Of a stretch of DNA of 64,000 nucleotides, positions 38,931 to 48,395 are shown in pieces. A program made the position numbers and the translations under genes. The stretch covers positions 62,001-126,000 of the forward strand of contig NZ_PYWM01000001.1 in NCBI RefSeq assembly GCF_003049665.1. The letters are read 5' to 3'. How positions within the stretch are numbered: the stretch's first letter is position 1; each line of letters starts with the position of its first letter. The stretch is from Lysinibacillus mangiferihumi (GTDB lineage Bacteria > Bacillota > Bacilli > Bacillales_A > Planococcaceae). The notes under the pieces are model-generated. The model was given only the letters and a program-made list of their open reading frames with translations. It was not told where the DNA came from and searched no databases.

Positions 38931-40010
38931 ATGATTGAATTTATAAATACGACGAAGGAATTTCATGTTGGGCAAGCGACTGTGAAGGCGTTAAATCACA
39001 TTAATTTAACTATTCAGAAAGGTGATATATTTGGCGTAATTGGCTTTAGCGGCGCTGGGAAAAGTACTTTACTTCGCACAGTGAATTTATTAGAAGAGCC
39101 GACATCTGGTGAAGTGCTTGTCAACGGTAAAAATTTAACCAAACTAAGCAAAAAACAATTGCGGGAGGAAAAGAAAAATATTGGAATGATCTTTCAACAC
39201 TTTAATCTCCTCCACTCTAAAACGGTTTTTGATAATGTGGCAATGCCTTTAGTGTTAAGTGGTGCTAACAAATCGAAAATAGCAGCTCAAGTGCAAGAGG
39301 TCTTAACATTTGTCGGCTTGCAAGATAAAGCGCATCGCTTTATTGATGAATTATCAGGTGGTCAAAAGCAACGTGTAGGGATTGCAAGAGCACTAATTAC
39401 AAAGCCAACAATTTTATTATGCGATGAAGCGACATCTGCTCTGGACCCCCAAACGACAAAATCTATTTTAGCGTTGCTCAAGCGTGTCAATAGTGAATAT
39501 GGCATTACCATTTTGATGATTACACATGAAATGGAAGTGATTCGAGATATATGTAATCGTGTGGCGGTAATGGAGAACGGGCAAATAATAGAAGAAGACA
39601 ATGTCCTACACATTTTTTCTGCACCAAAGCAAGACACAACGAAAAACTTTGTGCAATCAGTTGTTCGAAATGAAATACCGCAATCTGTTTATGAGCAATT
39701 GAATGTCATCGATGGTTCGAAACGAATTTACAATATGAAATTTATTGGGGTGGATGTCGGTCAGCCTGTTGTATCACAAGTAGCCAAGAAATTCGCGGTC
39801 GATGTCAATGTACTATTTGGCAATATTACGGAGCTTCAAGGCATTCCATTCGGTCATTTAATTGTAGAGCTAGTTGGTTCAGCAACAGAGATTCAAAAGG
39901 CGTTTTTATATATTCAAAGTAAAAATATTCATATGGAGGAGGTCGTTGCACATGAAGGTGAGCACACAGATTATCATCAACGCACTGTTGGATACGCTGT
40001 ACATGGTTAG
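38931..40010 (+). CDS. metN: Methionine-type ABC transporter ATPase MetN
   Basis: 359 residues. Walker A GFSGAGKST (about 38-46), Q-loop FQHFN, signature LSGGQKQRVGIARAL (about 141-155), Walker B LLCDEATSALD, and a C-terminal NIL regulatory domain (about 265-345), which senses methionine in E. coli MetN. The start is ATG 38931 because GGAGGG lies 8 bases upstream; an in-frame ATG at 38910 precedes that site. Its end overlaps metI by 59 bases, implying coupling. Confidence 0.95.
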   Translation: MIEFINTTKEFHVGQATVKALNHINLTIQKGDIFGVIGFSGAGKSTLLRTVNLLEEPTSGEVLVNGKNLTKLSKKQLREEKKNIGMIFQHFNLLHSKTVFDNVAMPLVLSGANKSKIAAQVQEVLTFVGLQDKAHRFIDELSGGQKQRVGIARALITKPTILLCDEATSALDPQTTKSILALLKRVNSEYGITILMITHEMEVIRDICNRVAVMENGQIIEEDNVLHIFSAPKQDTTKNFVQSVVRNEIPQSVYEQLNVIDGSKRIYNMKFIGVDVGQPVVSQVAKKFAVDVNVLFGNITELQGIPFGHLIVELVGSATEIQKAFLYIQSKNIHMEEVVAHEGEHTDYHQRTVGYAVHG

Positions 40011-40605
40011 TATTTCATTAATTTTTGGCGCTATTTTAGGATTTATATTAGGCATTGTTTTAGTTGTTACGCGCAAAGGGCACATACTTGAAAATAAAAT
40101 TATTTTCTCGATTGTCAATCCAGTTGTCAATACGTTACGATCTATTCCTTTCATTATTTTATTAGTAGCTATCATTCCATTTACACGTCTACTTGTTGGG
40201 ACAGCGATTGGCACAACTGCTGCTATCGTACCACTTGTCTTGCATATTGGACCGTATATTTCAAGATTAATTGAAAATTCTCTGCTTGAGGTAGATGAGG
40301 GCATAATTGAAGCGGCTAAAGCAATGGGAGCTTCTCCATTTCAAATTATTCATAAGTTTTTACTTCCTGAAGCCTTTCCATCTTTAATTTTAAGCGTCAC
40401 AACAGCAACCATTGGTCTTATCGGGGCAACAGCGATGGCAGGAGCAGTTGGTGGAGGAGGTCTTGGGGATGTTGCCATAACTTATGGCTATCAACGCTTT
40501 GATAATGTAACCATTCTCGTGACAGTTGTACTATTAGTCGTTCTTGTTCAAATTATTCAAAGTATCGGCAATACCATTGAAAGAAAGCTGCGAAGAGTAG
40601 CTTAA
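39952..40605 (+). CDS. metI: Methionine-type ABC transporter permease MetI
   Basis: 217 residues with five hydrophobic segments. The coupling EAA loop is EAAKAMGASPFQIIHKFLLP (about 120-139). Ends with GGGGLGDVAITYGYQRFD, typical of MetI. ATG 39952 has GGAGGAGG upstream inside metN; the longer frame from 39874 has an improbable basic N-terminus. It partners MetN and the two MetQ proteins. Confidence 0.95.
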   Translation: MKVSTQIIINALLDTLYMVSISLIFGAILGFILGIVLVVTRKGHILENKIIFSIVNPVVNTLRSIPFIILLVAIIPFTRLLVGTAIGTTAAIVPLVLHIGPYISRLIENSLLEVDEGIIEAAKAMGASPFQIIHKFLLPEAFPSLILSVTTATIGLIGATAMAGAVGGGGLGDVAITYGYQRFDNVTILVTVVLLVVLVQIIQSIGNTIERKLRRVA

Positions 40606-40619
40606 AAGGAGAGCTAGCA

Positions 40620-41456
40620 ATGAAGAAAATACAGTATATTATCGGACTCTTGTCATTATTATTTTTACTTGTAGCATGTACAAAAGCTGAGGAAAACGAT
40701 GTTGTGAAGGTTGGCATTCGCAGCTCGGAAATCAAAACGTGGGAATATATAAAAGAACAAGCAGCAAAGGAAAATATACATTTAGAATTAGTGACATTTT
40801 CGGCACAGTACGATCCCAATCAAGCATTAGCAGAAGGTGAAGTCGATATAAATGCTTTCCAACATGTCGCCTATTTAAATTTATTTAATGAGAATAACGG
40901 CACAGATTTACAAGCGATTGGCACAACGATTATGGCGCCCATCGGCTTGTATTCGAACAAATACAAACGGATAGAAGAGATAAAGGATGGGGCCAAAATT
41001 GCAGTGCCAAATGATCCTTCCAATTGGGGGCGAGCATTGTTACTGCTGCAAGAATATGACCTGTTAACGGTTAGCGATAATTTTGATGGCAATGGTGGTG
41101 AAGATCGTATACAAGACAATCCTAAAAATTTAACGATTGTGCCAGTGGATGGGGCGACGACGCCTCGTGTCATGGAGGATACTGATTTTGCGGTTATTAA
41201 TAATGGAGTAGCTGTTGAAGCAGGCTTGCTTTTAAAGGATGCGATTATTCATGAAAATGAAACAGCGAAGCCTTTTATTAATGTCATAGTGGCAAAGCCT
41301 GAAGATAAGGACAACGCAAAATTGAAAAAAATTGTGGAGATATATCAGCGTAAAGAAACAGCAGATTTTGTCTCTAACATTTCAAAGGGGAACTATATTC
41401 CTGTCAACATGCCATTGGATGAACTAGCAACATGGAAGACGTTTTATTCATATTAA
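40620..41456 (+). CDS. metQ: MetQ-family substrate-binding lipoprotein (second copy)
   Basis: 278 residues, lipoprotein signal MKKIQYIIGLLSLLFLLVAC with the lipid-modified Cys at 20. It has the same NlpA-type fold as the first copy (GEVDINAFQHVAYLNLF, MAPIGLYSNKYKRIEEIKDG, AKIAVPNDPSNWGRALLLLQ) but differs greatly in the rest, so the two probably bind different ligands for one MetNI channel. GGAGAG is 6 bases or so upstream. Starts 14 bases after metI. Confidence 0.9.
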   Translation: MKKIQYIIGLLSLLFLLVACTKAEENDVVKVGIRSSEIKTWEYIKEQAAKENIHLELVTFSAQYDPNQALAEGEVDINAFQHVAYLNLFNENNGTDLQAIGTTIMAPIGLYSNKYKRIEEIKDGAKIAVPNDPSNWGRALLLLQEYDLLTVSDNFDGNGGEDRIQDNPKNLTIVPVDGATTPRVMEDTDFAVINNGVAVEAGLLLKDAIIHENETAKPFINVIVAKPEDKDNAKLKKIVEIYQRKETADFVSNISKGNYIPVNMPLDELATWKTFYSY

Positions 41457-41474
41457 AAGGAGAGATGATGAAAA

Positions 41475-42818
41475 ATGGCGGAGAACAAACAATTAAAGTT
41501 AGCTTTATATTTAATCGGGGCAGGCATGCATGTTGCGGCATGGAAGCATCCTTTAGCACAGGTCGATGCAAGCATTGATATAAAAGCATTACAAAAAGTA
41601 GCACAACTTGCCGAAAAAGGTAAATTCGACATTGCCTTTGTGGCGGATAGTTTAGCCATTAATCACGAATCCCATCCACATATTTTAAATCGTTTTGACC
41701 CACTGATTCAAATTACAGCGCTAGCTGCAGCGACATCCAAAATAGGGCTTGGTGCAACAGCTTCGACTACTTACAGTGAACCGTATGTATTAGCAAGACA
41801 ATTAATGTCCATTGATCATATCAGTAATGGACGTGTTGCATGGAATTTAGTGACAACGGCAGATGCAACCGGCCAAACAGCTTTAAACTTTAGTCGTGAT
41901 CAGCACTGGGAGCATGACCATCGCTACGAACGAGCGGAAGAATTTATTGATGTCGTGCAATCATTATGGGATTCTTGGGAAGATGATGCCTTTGTCTATG
42001 ATCGTGAAAATAATATTTTCTATGACCAAAAGAAAGTGCATGAAACAGCATTTAAAGGTAAATATTTATCTGTGAAAGGTCCGCTAAACATTGCGCGTTC
42101 TCTACAAGGGCAACCCGTTATTATTGAGGCAGGAGCATCTAAGCCAGGACAACAATTAGCTGCACGAACAGCGGAAGTTGTTTTTGTCCATTGGGATGAT
42201 ATCGAAAAAGCCAAAGCACATTATCGCACTTTAAAGGCACAGCTAGCGTCGTTCGGTCGAACGGAGGAGGAGTTGCTTGTTTTACAAGGTATATCGCCAA
42301 TAGTAGGTGATACTGAGGAAGAAGCCATTCGTCAATACAATGAATTGCAATCATTGGTAGACCCATATGAAAGCTTGAAGTTTGTTTCAGGTTATATGGG
42401 CAATGTTGATTTTTCGAAATATTCACTAGATACGCCAGCTATTGAAGTTGAGTTTCCTGCTGTCAACAGTATTCAAAGCCATTTTGACGAGCATTTAGAG
42501 ATTATTAAAAAAGAAAATTTAAAGGTCGGTGAGTTGTATGCCCGCCTGTTTGGACCTGCTAGACGTGATGCCTTTGTTGGAACAGCGGTGCAAATTGCTG
42601 ACGAAATGGAACGATGGTTGAAGGAGGGGGCAGCTGATGGATTTATGCTGCAATTTCCGTTGTTACCACGTGATTTAGAAAACTTTGTAGAGAAGGTTGT
42701 ACCAATATTACAAGAGCGTGGCATCTATCGTGAAGATTATACAGGGGCAACATTGCGTGAGCATTTAGGGCTAAAGAAACCTCAAAACCGATTTACGAAA
42801 AGTAAGGTGATTGATTGA
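41475..42818 (+). CDS. FMN-dependent LLM-class monooxygenase (NtaA/SnaA/DszA family)
   Basis: 447 residues of the luciferase-like (bacterial luciferase) superfamily, the NtaA/SnaA/DszA/SoxA branch that cleaves C-N or C-S bonds with FMNH2. Wording: LYLIGAGMHVAAWKHPLA at the start, DIAFVADSLAIN, TSKIGLGATASTTYSEPY, SNGRVAWNLVTTADATGQ, PVIIEAGASKPGQQLAARTA. Directly behind the MetQ2 gene and overlapping the next oxidoreductase by one base. The context suggests removal of sulfur from an imported organosulfur compound. A flavin reductase is not present. Confidence 0.88.
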   Translation: MAENKQLKLALYLIGAGMHVAAWKHPLAQVDASIDIKALQKVAQLAEKGKFDIAFVADSLAINHESHPHILNRFDPLIQITALAAATSKIGLGATASTTYSEPYVLARQLMSIDHISNGRVAWNLVTTADATGQTALNFSRDQHWEHDHRYERAEEFIDVVQSLWDSWEDDAFVYDRENNIFYDQKKVHETAFKGKYLSVKGPLNIARSLQGQPVIIEAGASKPGQQLAARTAEVVFVHWDDIEKAKAHYRTLKAQLASFGRTEEELLVLQGISPIVGDTEEEAIRQYNELQSLVDPYESLKFVSGYMGNVDFSKYSLDTPAIEVEFPAVNSIQSHFDEHLEIIKKENLKVGELYARLFGPARRDAFVGTAVQIADEMERWLKEGAADGFMLQFPLLPRDLENFVEKVVPILQERGIYREDYTGATLREHLGLKKPQNRFTKSKVID

Positions 42819-44008
42819 TGCGTGATGTTTTTATCCGGAATGAGCGAGAACAACAGCTCGTTAAATATGCCCGTAAACTTGCTGGGCAAATTGAAGAAAC
42901 AGCTGCTATTTATGATGAAAGTGGTGCGTTTCCTTTTGACCATTTTAAATTGTTGGAGGAGGCAGGTTATTTTCGATTGACTGTACCGAAAAAATACGGC
43001 GGCGAGGAAATTTCCCTCTATGAAATGCTATTAGTGCAAGAGCAGCTTGCTAAAGGAGATGGGTCAACTGCTTTAGCGGTTGGCTGGCACTTATTAACGT
43101 TTTTAAATGTAAGAGAAGCGAAGTTGTGGCCGCAGCATATTTTTGCAGAACTAAGTCGTAAAGCTGTGGAGGAAGGTTCCCTGTTAAATATTATTAATAG
43201 TGAACGAGGAAAGGGCAATATTTCACGGGGAAGTTTGCCTGGCACGACTGCCAAAAAAGTTCCAGGTGGTTATATCATTACCGGCGAGAAAGCTTTTGCT
43301 TCACTAGCACCAATTTTAAAGCAATTCACGATTATTGCATATTTAGAAGATGAAAATGTAACTGCCGAGTTTCTTATGACAAAAAATGAGCAGGTTGAAG
43401 TGGTGAATACGTGGGATGCAATGGGCATGCGAGCAACAGGTAGTCATGATATCATTTTCCACGATACTTTTGTGCCAGATGAGGCATTATTATATCGTCA
43501 CCGTCCGAATGAAGTGAATCGATTTTTAGCAGATGGACGTGTCTATTCTTTAGAAATTCCCGCGGTCTATTTAGGAATTGCAGGTGCGGCGAGGGATTAT
43601 GTAGTCGAGTTTGCGAAAAATACGTATTCTTATAGCTTGGAAAATACAATTGCACAAGCTAGCCATGTGCAACAAAAGATTGGAGAAATGGAGGTGTTGT
43701 ATCAAACAGCACGTCGTACGCTTTACAGTATTGCTGCACAAGCAGAACAGCACCCGACAGGTAAACAGGATTTAGCGCAGGATGTTAGTATTGCAAAATA
43801 TGTGATTTGTCAACATGCCATAGATATTGTGACGAAAGCGATGCAAGTTGTTGGGGGCCGAAGTTTGTCGAAGTCTAATAAATTGCAACGACTTTTTCGA
43901 GATGTTCAGTGTAGCCGCTTTAATCCACCAGCTGATGATGTTGTTATTGCTCAACTAGCGCAAGGTTTGTTAGTAGAAGAGAAAAAGCAAGGAGCGCTGC
44001 AATTATAA
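42818..44008 (+). CDS. Acyl-CoA dehydrogenase-fold flavin monooxygenase (SfnB/DszC-like)
   Basis: 396 residues of the acyl-CoA dehydrogenase fold. KLLEEAGYFRLTVPKKYGGE, GDGSTALAVGWHLLTF, ITGEKAFASLAPILKQF and NTWDAMGMRATGSHDI are the family segments, and MQVVGGRSLSKSNKLQRLFRD lies near the C-terminus. Relatives SfnB and DszC act on sulfones or dibenzothiophene. ATG 42818 shares its A with the TGA stop of the preceding gene, so translation is coupled. It is the last gene of the operon; a terminator follows. Confidence 0.85.
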   Translation: MRDVFIRNEREQQLVKYARKLAGQIEETAAIYDESGAFPFDHFKLLEEAGYFRLTVPKKYGGEEISLYEMLLVQEQLAKGDGSTALAVGWHLLTFLNVREAKLWPQHIFAELSRKAVEEGSLLNIINSERGKGNISRGSLPGTTAKKVPGGYIITGEKAFASLAPILKQFTIIAYLEDENVTAEFLMTKNEQVEVVNTWDAMGMRATGSHDIIFHDTFVPDEALLYRHRPNEVNRFLADGRVYSLEIPAVYLGIAGAARDYVVEFAKNTYSYSLENTIAQASHVQQKIGEMEVLYQTARRTLYSIAAQAEQHPTGKQDLAQDVSIAKYVICQHAIDIVTKAMQVVGGRSLSKSNKLQRLFRDVQCSRFNPPADDVVIAQLAQGLLVEEKKQGALQL

Positions 44009-44011
44009 AGG

Positions 44012-44050
44012 TAAAAATCTGCTAAAGAATGTGTTAGCAGATTTTTTTAT
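44012..44050 (+). terminator. Terminator of the metQNIQ2-monooxygenase operon
   Basis: AAAAATCTGCTAA pairs with TTAGCAGATTTTTTT. Confidence 0.9.
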
Positions 44051-44082
44051 GTGTGCAATTTCTCCTGAATTGTCATTTCTGT

Positions 44083-44111
44083 TTGTCGAAAAAGTTGATT
44101 TCTAGTATGAT
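44083..44111 (+). promoter_or_regulatory. Probable promoter of mltG
   Basis: TTGTCG at 44083-44088, 17-base spacer, TATGAT at 44106-44111; the mltG start is 27 bases further. Confidence 0.5.
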
Positions 44112-44137
44112 ATTGGATAGTGATAGGGGGGAAACCC

Positions 44138-45256
44138 GTGGATAACGGTTCTAAAAAACAAGAAATGTTTTCAAAAATGGAAGAAAAAAAATCTGAGGTA
44201 AAAATCGTGAGAAAAATCGTAGCTATTATAGCCATTACGTTTTTATTATTATTTGGCATTATCGGTTTAATTGGGTACAACTACGTAAAAAGTGCGCTTA
44301 AACCGGTGAATCCGGATGCGACTAAAACCATTGCTGTTGAAGTACCAATTGGCTCCAGTTTAAGTTCGATTTCGGCTTTGTTAGAGAAAAAGGGCATTAT
44401 TAAAGATGCGAAAGTCTTTAAATATTATGCCAAGTTTAAAAATGAATCTCAATTCCAAGCAGGAAATTATGATTTAACCCAAGCGATGACATTGGACGAG
44501 CTGATTGAGAGTTTAAAAACAGGCAAGGTGTATCGTGAGCCAATCTTTACGATGACGATTCCAGAAGGTCTAACACTTGATCAGATTGGTAAAATCGTTG
44601 AAAAGAAAACACCTTATACTCAAAAGGAGTTTATGGATTTAGTAACAAGTGAAGCATTTGTTCAAAAAATGATGGCCAACTATCCAGAACTTATTACAGA
44701 TGCGGTTTTAGCTGATAATATTCGCTATGACTTAGAAGGTTATTTATTCCCAGCAACATATTCTTATTTTGAAGAAAAGCCTTCGTTAGAGTCAATTGTT
44801 GAAGAAATGATTGCAGCGATGAATAATGTAGTGAAAAATTATAGTGAAGTGTTAGTTGAAAAACAAATGTCAGTCCATCAACTTTTAACGTTTGCATCGT
44901 TATTAGAGGAAGAGGCAACAGCACAAACAGATCGTGAAACGATAGCGAGTGTATTCTATAATCGTATAGAGAAAGGCATGCCACTACAAACAGACCCAAC
45001 TGTTTTATATGCCCTTGGTTCACATAAAGACCGCGTGTTATATGAAGATACGGAAGTAGAAAATGCTTATAATACTTACAAAAATAAAGGATTACCGCCA
45101 GGGCCAATTGCTGGTGCTGGAAAAACTTCGATTGAAGCTACGTTAAATCCAAGCAAAACAGATTATTTCTATTTCCTTGCGGATAAAGAGGGTGTCAACC
45201 ACTTCTCAAAAACATATGATGAGCATTTGCAAAAGAAAGCACAATATATTAAGTAA
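44138..45256 (+). CDS. mltG: Endolytic peptidoglycan transglycosylase MltG (YceG/YrrL)
   Basis: Cuts nascent glycan strands at the outer face of the membrane, setting the length of glycans. 372 residues: cytoplasmic N-terminus of about 25, one membrane segment (about 27-48, IVAIIAITFLLLFGIIGLIG), a LysM-like region and a YceG catalytic domain with the Glu-rich active-site segment FASLLEEEATAQTDRE (about 255) and YNRIEKGMPLQTDPTV. The start is GTG 44138 with AGGGGGG 9 bases upstream; an in-frame GTG at 44120 precedes that site. B. subtilis yrrL at the same place. Confidence 0.93.
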   Translation: MDNGSKKQEMFSKMEEKKSEVKIVRKIVAIIAITFLLLFGIIGLIGYNYVKSALKPVNPDATKTIAVEVPIGSSLSSISALLEKKGIIKDAKVFKYYAKFKNESQFQAGNYDLTQAMTLDELIESLKTGKVYREPIFTMTIPEGLTLDQIGKIVEKKTPYTQKEFMDLVTSEAFVQKMMANYPELITDAVLADNIRYDLEGYLFPATYSYFEEKPSLESIVEEMIAAMNNVVKNYSEVLVEKQMSVHQLLTFASLLEEEATAQTDRETIASVFYNRIEKGMPLQTDPTVLYALGSHKDRVLYEDTEVENAYNTYKNKGLPPGPIAGAGKTSIEATLNPSKTDYFYFLADKEGVNHFSKTYDEHLQKKAQYIK

Positions 45257-45296
45257 ATCTCAGTAATTTGAGGCAAAAAATAGCACAATAAAATAG

Positions 45297-45332
45297 ATAG
45301 AAGGAAAGAAAAATAGCTTTCCTTCTATTTTC
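45297..45332 (+). terminator. Terminator after mltG
   Basis: ATAGAAGGAAAG pairs with CTTTCCTTCTAT, followed by TTTTC. Confidence 0.8.
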
Positions 45333-45529
45333 GTGCTATTATAAATTGTGATTTTTAATCAATTATACGTGGTGGCAATTGTTTCGTGCATATCGACTAA
45401 CAATTGCTCATTTTTGTATGGCAAAGTACCAAGACATCACGTTTGGTCTTTTTCTTTTTGTAGCAAAGTGATGATGAAGTTTGGATAACGGGAGTGCTCG
45501 TTTCCTTTTAAATGAGGGTGAATTTTACA

Positions 45530-46162
45530 ATGGAATTATCGGATGCATATATACAATCATTTATTCAACCACGTAATGACTTGCTTTTAGAAATGGAAGC
45601 ATATGCGGAAGAAAATCATGTACCGATTATGCAGTTAGCAGGAATAGACGCACTGAATCAGTTGCTACGTATTCAAAATCCGTCAAAAATTTTAGAAATT
45701 GGCACGGCAATTGGTTACTCAGCAATACGGATGGCAGAAGCTTTGCCAAATGTGCAGATTGTTACGATCGAACGTGATGTAGAACGTGTCGCTCGTGCAA
45801 AAGCTTATATTGCAAGATCGACTGTGTCCAATCGTATTACGGTTATTGAGGGAGATGCTTTAGAGGTAGACGATAAGGCAATTCACACAACTTTTGATGC
45901 GATTTTTATTGATGCAGCGAAGGGACAATACCAACGATTTTTCGAAAAATATGCCCCTCTTGTCAACTCGGGAGGCGTCTTGTATATCGATAATATGTAT
46001 ATGCATGGCTTGTCCGATTTGGACTTAAAAGACGTACCACGTCGCAAGCGCACAATGATTCGGAATTTAAAAAACTTTACCGATTGGATTATGCACCATC
46101 CTGACTATACAAGTGCATTTTTACCAGTCGGGGATGGCTTATTATTATGTTTGAAGAGGTGA
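45530..46162 (+). CDS. trmR: tRNA 5-hydroxyuridine methyltransferase TrmR (YrrM)
   Basis: SAM-dependent O-methyltransferase that converts ho5U34 to mo5U34. 210 residues; SAM-binding ILEIGTAIGYSAIRMAEAL (about 55-73), metal/catalytic AIFIDAAKGQYQRFF (about 125-140). It works after TrhP, whose genes follow directly, forming one pathway. I chose ATG 45530 because GAGGGTG lies upstream at 45515-45521; an in-frame ATG at 45512 precedes that site. Spacing to trhP1 is 5 bases. Confidence 0.9.
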   Translation: MELSDAYIQSFIQPRNDLLLEMEAYAEENHVPIMQLAGIDALNQLLRIQNPSKILEIGTAIGYSAIRMAEALPNVQIVTIERDVERVARAKAYIARSTVSNRITVIEGDALEVDDKAIHTTFDAIFIDAAKGQYQRFFEKYAPLVNSGGVLYIDNMYMHGLSDLDLKDVPRRKRTMIRNLKNFTDWIMHHPDYTSAFLPVGDGLLLCLKR

Positions 46163-46167
46163 CGACT

Positions 46168-47100
46168 ATGAAAAAACCTGAATTGCTTGTTACACCGCAA
46201 TCAGTGGACCATGTAAAAGCACTGTTAACAGCTGGAGCCGATGCTTTTGTCATTGGAGAACAACAATTTGGTCTTCGTCTTGCAGGAGAATTTTCAGTGA
46301 GCGAAGTAGAAGAAGCAACGAAGCTAATACACGCAGCAGGCAAAAAGGTGTATGTTGCAGTGAATGCGCTTTTCCATAACGAAAAACTAGATGCATTAGG
46401 TGACTACTTAAAAGAAATGCAACGCATAGGTGTAGATCGTTTAATTTACGGCGACCCTGCGGTTATTATAGTGCGTCGCGAGCAAGGTGTAACCATTCCG
46501 CTGCACTGGAATCCGGAAACGACGGCTACCAACTGGTTTACTGCGAATTATTGGGGTAAACGTGGTGCAACACGTGCTGTGCTAGCGCGTGAGCTTTCAT
46601 TAGATGAAGTAATAGAAATTAAAGAAAACGCAGAAGTAGAAGTGGAAGTACAAGTACATGGCATGACTTGTATGTTCCAATCGAAGCGTCCATTACTAGG
46701 TCATTATTTCTTATATCAAGATAAAGTAATGACAATTGAAAATCGTCAAGAAAACCGTAATATGTTCCTTCATGATGATGAGCGTAACAACAAATATCCA
46801 ATTTATGAGGATGCAAATGGGACACATATTTTCAGTCCAAATGATATGTGCATTATTGATGAGCTAGGCGAGTTATTTGAAGCAGGCATCGATGCGCTAA
46901 AAATTGAAGGTGTTTTACAAACGCCGGAATATGTAGTGACAGTTACAGAAGCATATCGTCGAGCAATTGACACATATTTTGACGAATCAGAAGATGCATA
47001 TGACGATATTAAAGATGATTTACTGGCTAAAATTGAAGAAATTCAACCTGCTATTCGACCACTCGATACGGGCTTTATCTTCAAGGAAACAGTTTACTAG
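46168..47100 (+). CDS. trhP1: Peptidase U32-family tRNA hydroxylation protein TrhP1 (YrrN)
   Basis: 310 residues; with TrhP2 it makes 5-hydroxyuridine at tRNA position 34 from prephenate. U32 start KKPELLVTPQSVDHVKALLTAGADA; HGMTCMFQSKRPLLGHYF is the U32 signature region. Compared with its neighbour it lacks the Cys cluster (RGGCCQSC), so it is probably a subunit without its own iron-sulfur cluster. ATG 46168 after AGAGGTG. Confidence 0.9.
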   Translation: MKKPELLVTPQSVDHVKALLTAGADAFVIGEQQFGLRLAGEFSVSEVEEATKLIHAAGKKVYVAVNALFHNEKLDALGDYLKEMQRIGVDRLIYGDPAVIIVRREQGVTIPLHWNPETTATNWFTANYWGKRGATRAVLARELSLDEVIEIKENAEVEVEVQVHGMTCMFQSKRPLLGHYFLYQDKVMTIENRQENRNMFLHDDERNNKYPIYEDANGTHIFSPNDMCIIDELGELFEAGIDALKIEGVLQTPEYVVTVTEAYRRAIDTYFDESEDAYDDIKDDLLAKIEEIQPAIRPLDTGFIFKETVY

Positions 47101-47114
47101 GAGGTGGCAAGAAC

Positions 47115-48395
47115 ATGGCATTGGCATTAGAACAAAATGACAAAATCCGTGAAATGATAAACGGTAAACGCGTCATTACAAAAAAACCTGAACTACTTGC
47201 CCCTGCAGGTAGCTTAGAAAAACTAAAAGTAGCTGTCCATTATGGTGCGGACGCAGTATTTATCGGAGGTCGAGAATTCGGTCTTCGCTCAAACGCAGAT
47301 AATTTTTCTATCGAAGATATGCGTGAAGGTGTAGAGTTTGCAAATAAGTATGGATCAAAAATTTACGTGACAACGAATATTTTCGCTCATAATGAAAATA
47401 TGGATGGTTTAGAGCAATATTTAAAGGATATTGAATCAGCAGGCGTTACTGGCATTATTGTAGCGGACCCACTTATTATCGAAACATGTCGTAGTGCTGC
47501 GCCGAAGCTAGAAATCCATCTTTCTACACAACAATCTTTATCAAACTGGAAAGCAGTACAGTATTGGAAAGAAGAAGGCTTACACCGCGTTGTTCTAGCA
47601 CGTGAAGTGGGCGGCGAAGAAATGAAGCTAATGAAAGAAAAGGTCGATATCGAAATTGAAGCATTCGTTCATGGTGCAATGTGTATCGCCTATTCAGGTC
47701 GTTGTGTGTTATCAAATCATATGACAGCACGTGACTCCAATCGTGGTGGCTGCTGCCAATCTTGTCGTTGGGATTATGATTTATACGAGTTGGAAGACGG
47801 CGAGGAAAAAGCGCTCTTCGATGACAATCATGCACCTTTTGCGATGAGTCCGAAAGATTTAAAGTTAATTGAAGCGATTCCACATATGATTGAGCTTGGC
47901 ATTGACTCATTAAAAGTCGAAGGCCGTATGAAATCGATTCACTATGTGGCAACAGTAGTTTCTGTCTATCGTAAAGTCATTGATGCATATTGTGCAGACC
48001 CTGACAATTTTAAAATTAAACGGGAATGGCTAGAAGAGTTAGATAAATGTGCAAATCGTGACACTGCTGAGGCGTTTTTCCATGATGCACCAGGTCATGA
48101 AGAGCAAATGTTTGGCGTTCATGGTCGTAAAACAACATATGAATTTGCAGGGCTTATTTTAGAGCATGATCCTGAAACAAAAATTGTAACGATGCAACAA
48201 CGTAACTATTTTAAACCAGGTGATGAAGTAGAATTTTTTGGGCCAGAAATCGAAAATTTCCGCATTACAATGGGGGAAATTTGGGATGAGGACGGCAATA
48301 GCTTAGATGCGGCACGTCATCCATTGCAAATTGTTAAGTTTAAATGTGAAACACCACTTCAACCGCACAACATGATGCGAAAGGAGAATAATTAA
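47115..48395 (+). CDS. trhP2: Peptidase U32-family tRNA hydroxylation protein TrhP2 (YrrO)
   Basis: 426 residues. U32 signature [20 protein letters not shown] (about 177-196), followed by [13 protein letters not shown], whose cysteines are the probable ligands of a [4Fe-4S] cluster. [20 protein letters not shown] at the start. A C-terminal OB-like part (about 330-420) extends beyond TrhP1. Starts 14 bases after trhP1 with GGAGGTGG upstream; the TAA overlaps the udk ATG. Confidence 0.94.
   Translation: MALALEQNDKIREMINGKRVITKKPELLAPAGSLEKLKVAVHYGADAVFIGGREFGLRSNADNFSIEDMREGVEFANKYGSKIYVTTNIFAHNENMDGLEQYLKDIESAGVTGIIVADPLIIETCRSAAPKLEIHLSTQQSLSNWKAVQYWKEEGLHRVVLAREVGGEEMKLMKEKVDIEIEAFVHGAMCIAYSGRCVLSNHMTARDSNRGGCCQSCRWDYDLYELEDGEEKALFDDNHAPFAMSPKDLKLIEAIPHMIELGIDSLKVEGRMKSIHYVATVVSVYRKVIDAYCADPDNFKIKREWLEELDKCANRDTAEAFFHDAPGHEEQMFGVHGRKTTYEFAGLILEHDPETKIVTMQQRNYFKPGDEVEFFGPEIENFRITMGEIWDEDGNSLDAARHPLQIVKFKCETPLQPHNMMRKENN

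Noticed and set aside
45427-45456. Possible small hairpin ACCAAGACATCACGTTTGGT with T run before trmR
   Set aside because: Short and imperfect stem with no gene just upstream that lacks a terminator (mltG already has one).
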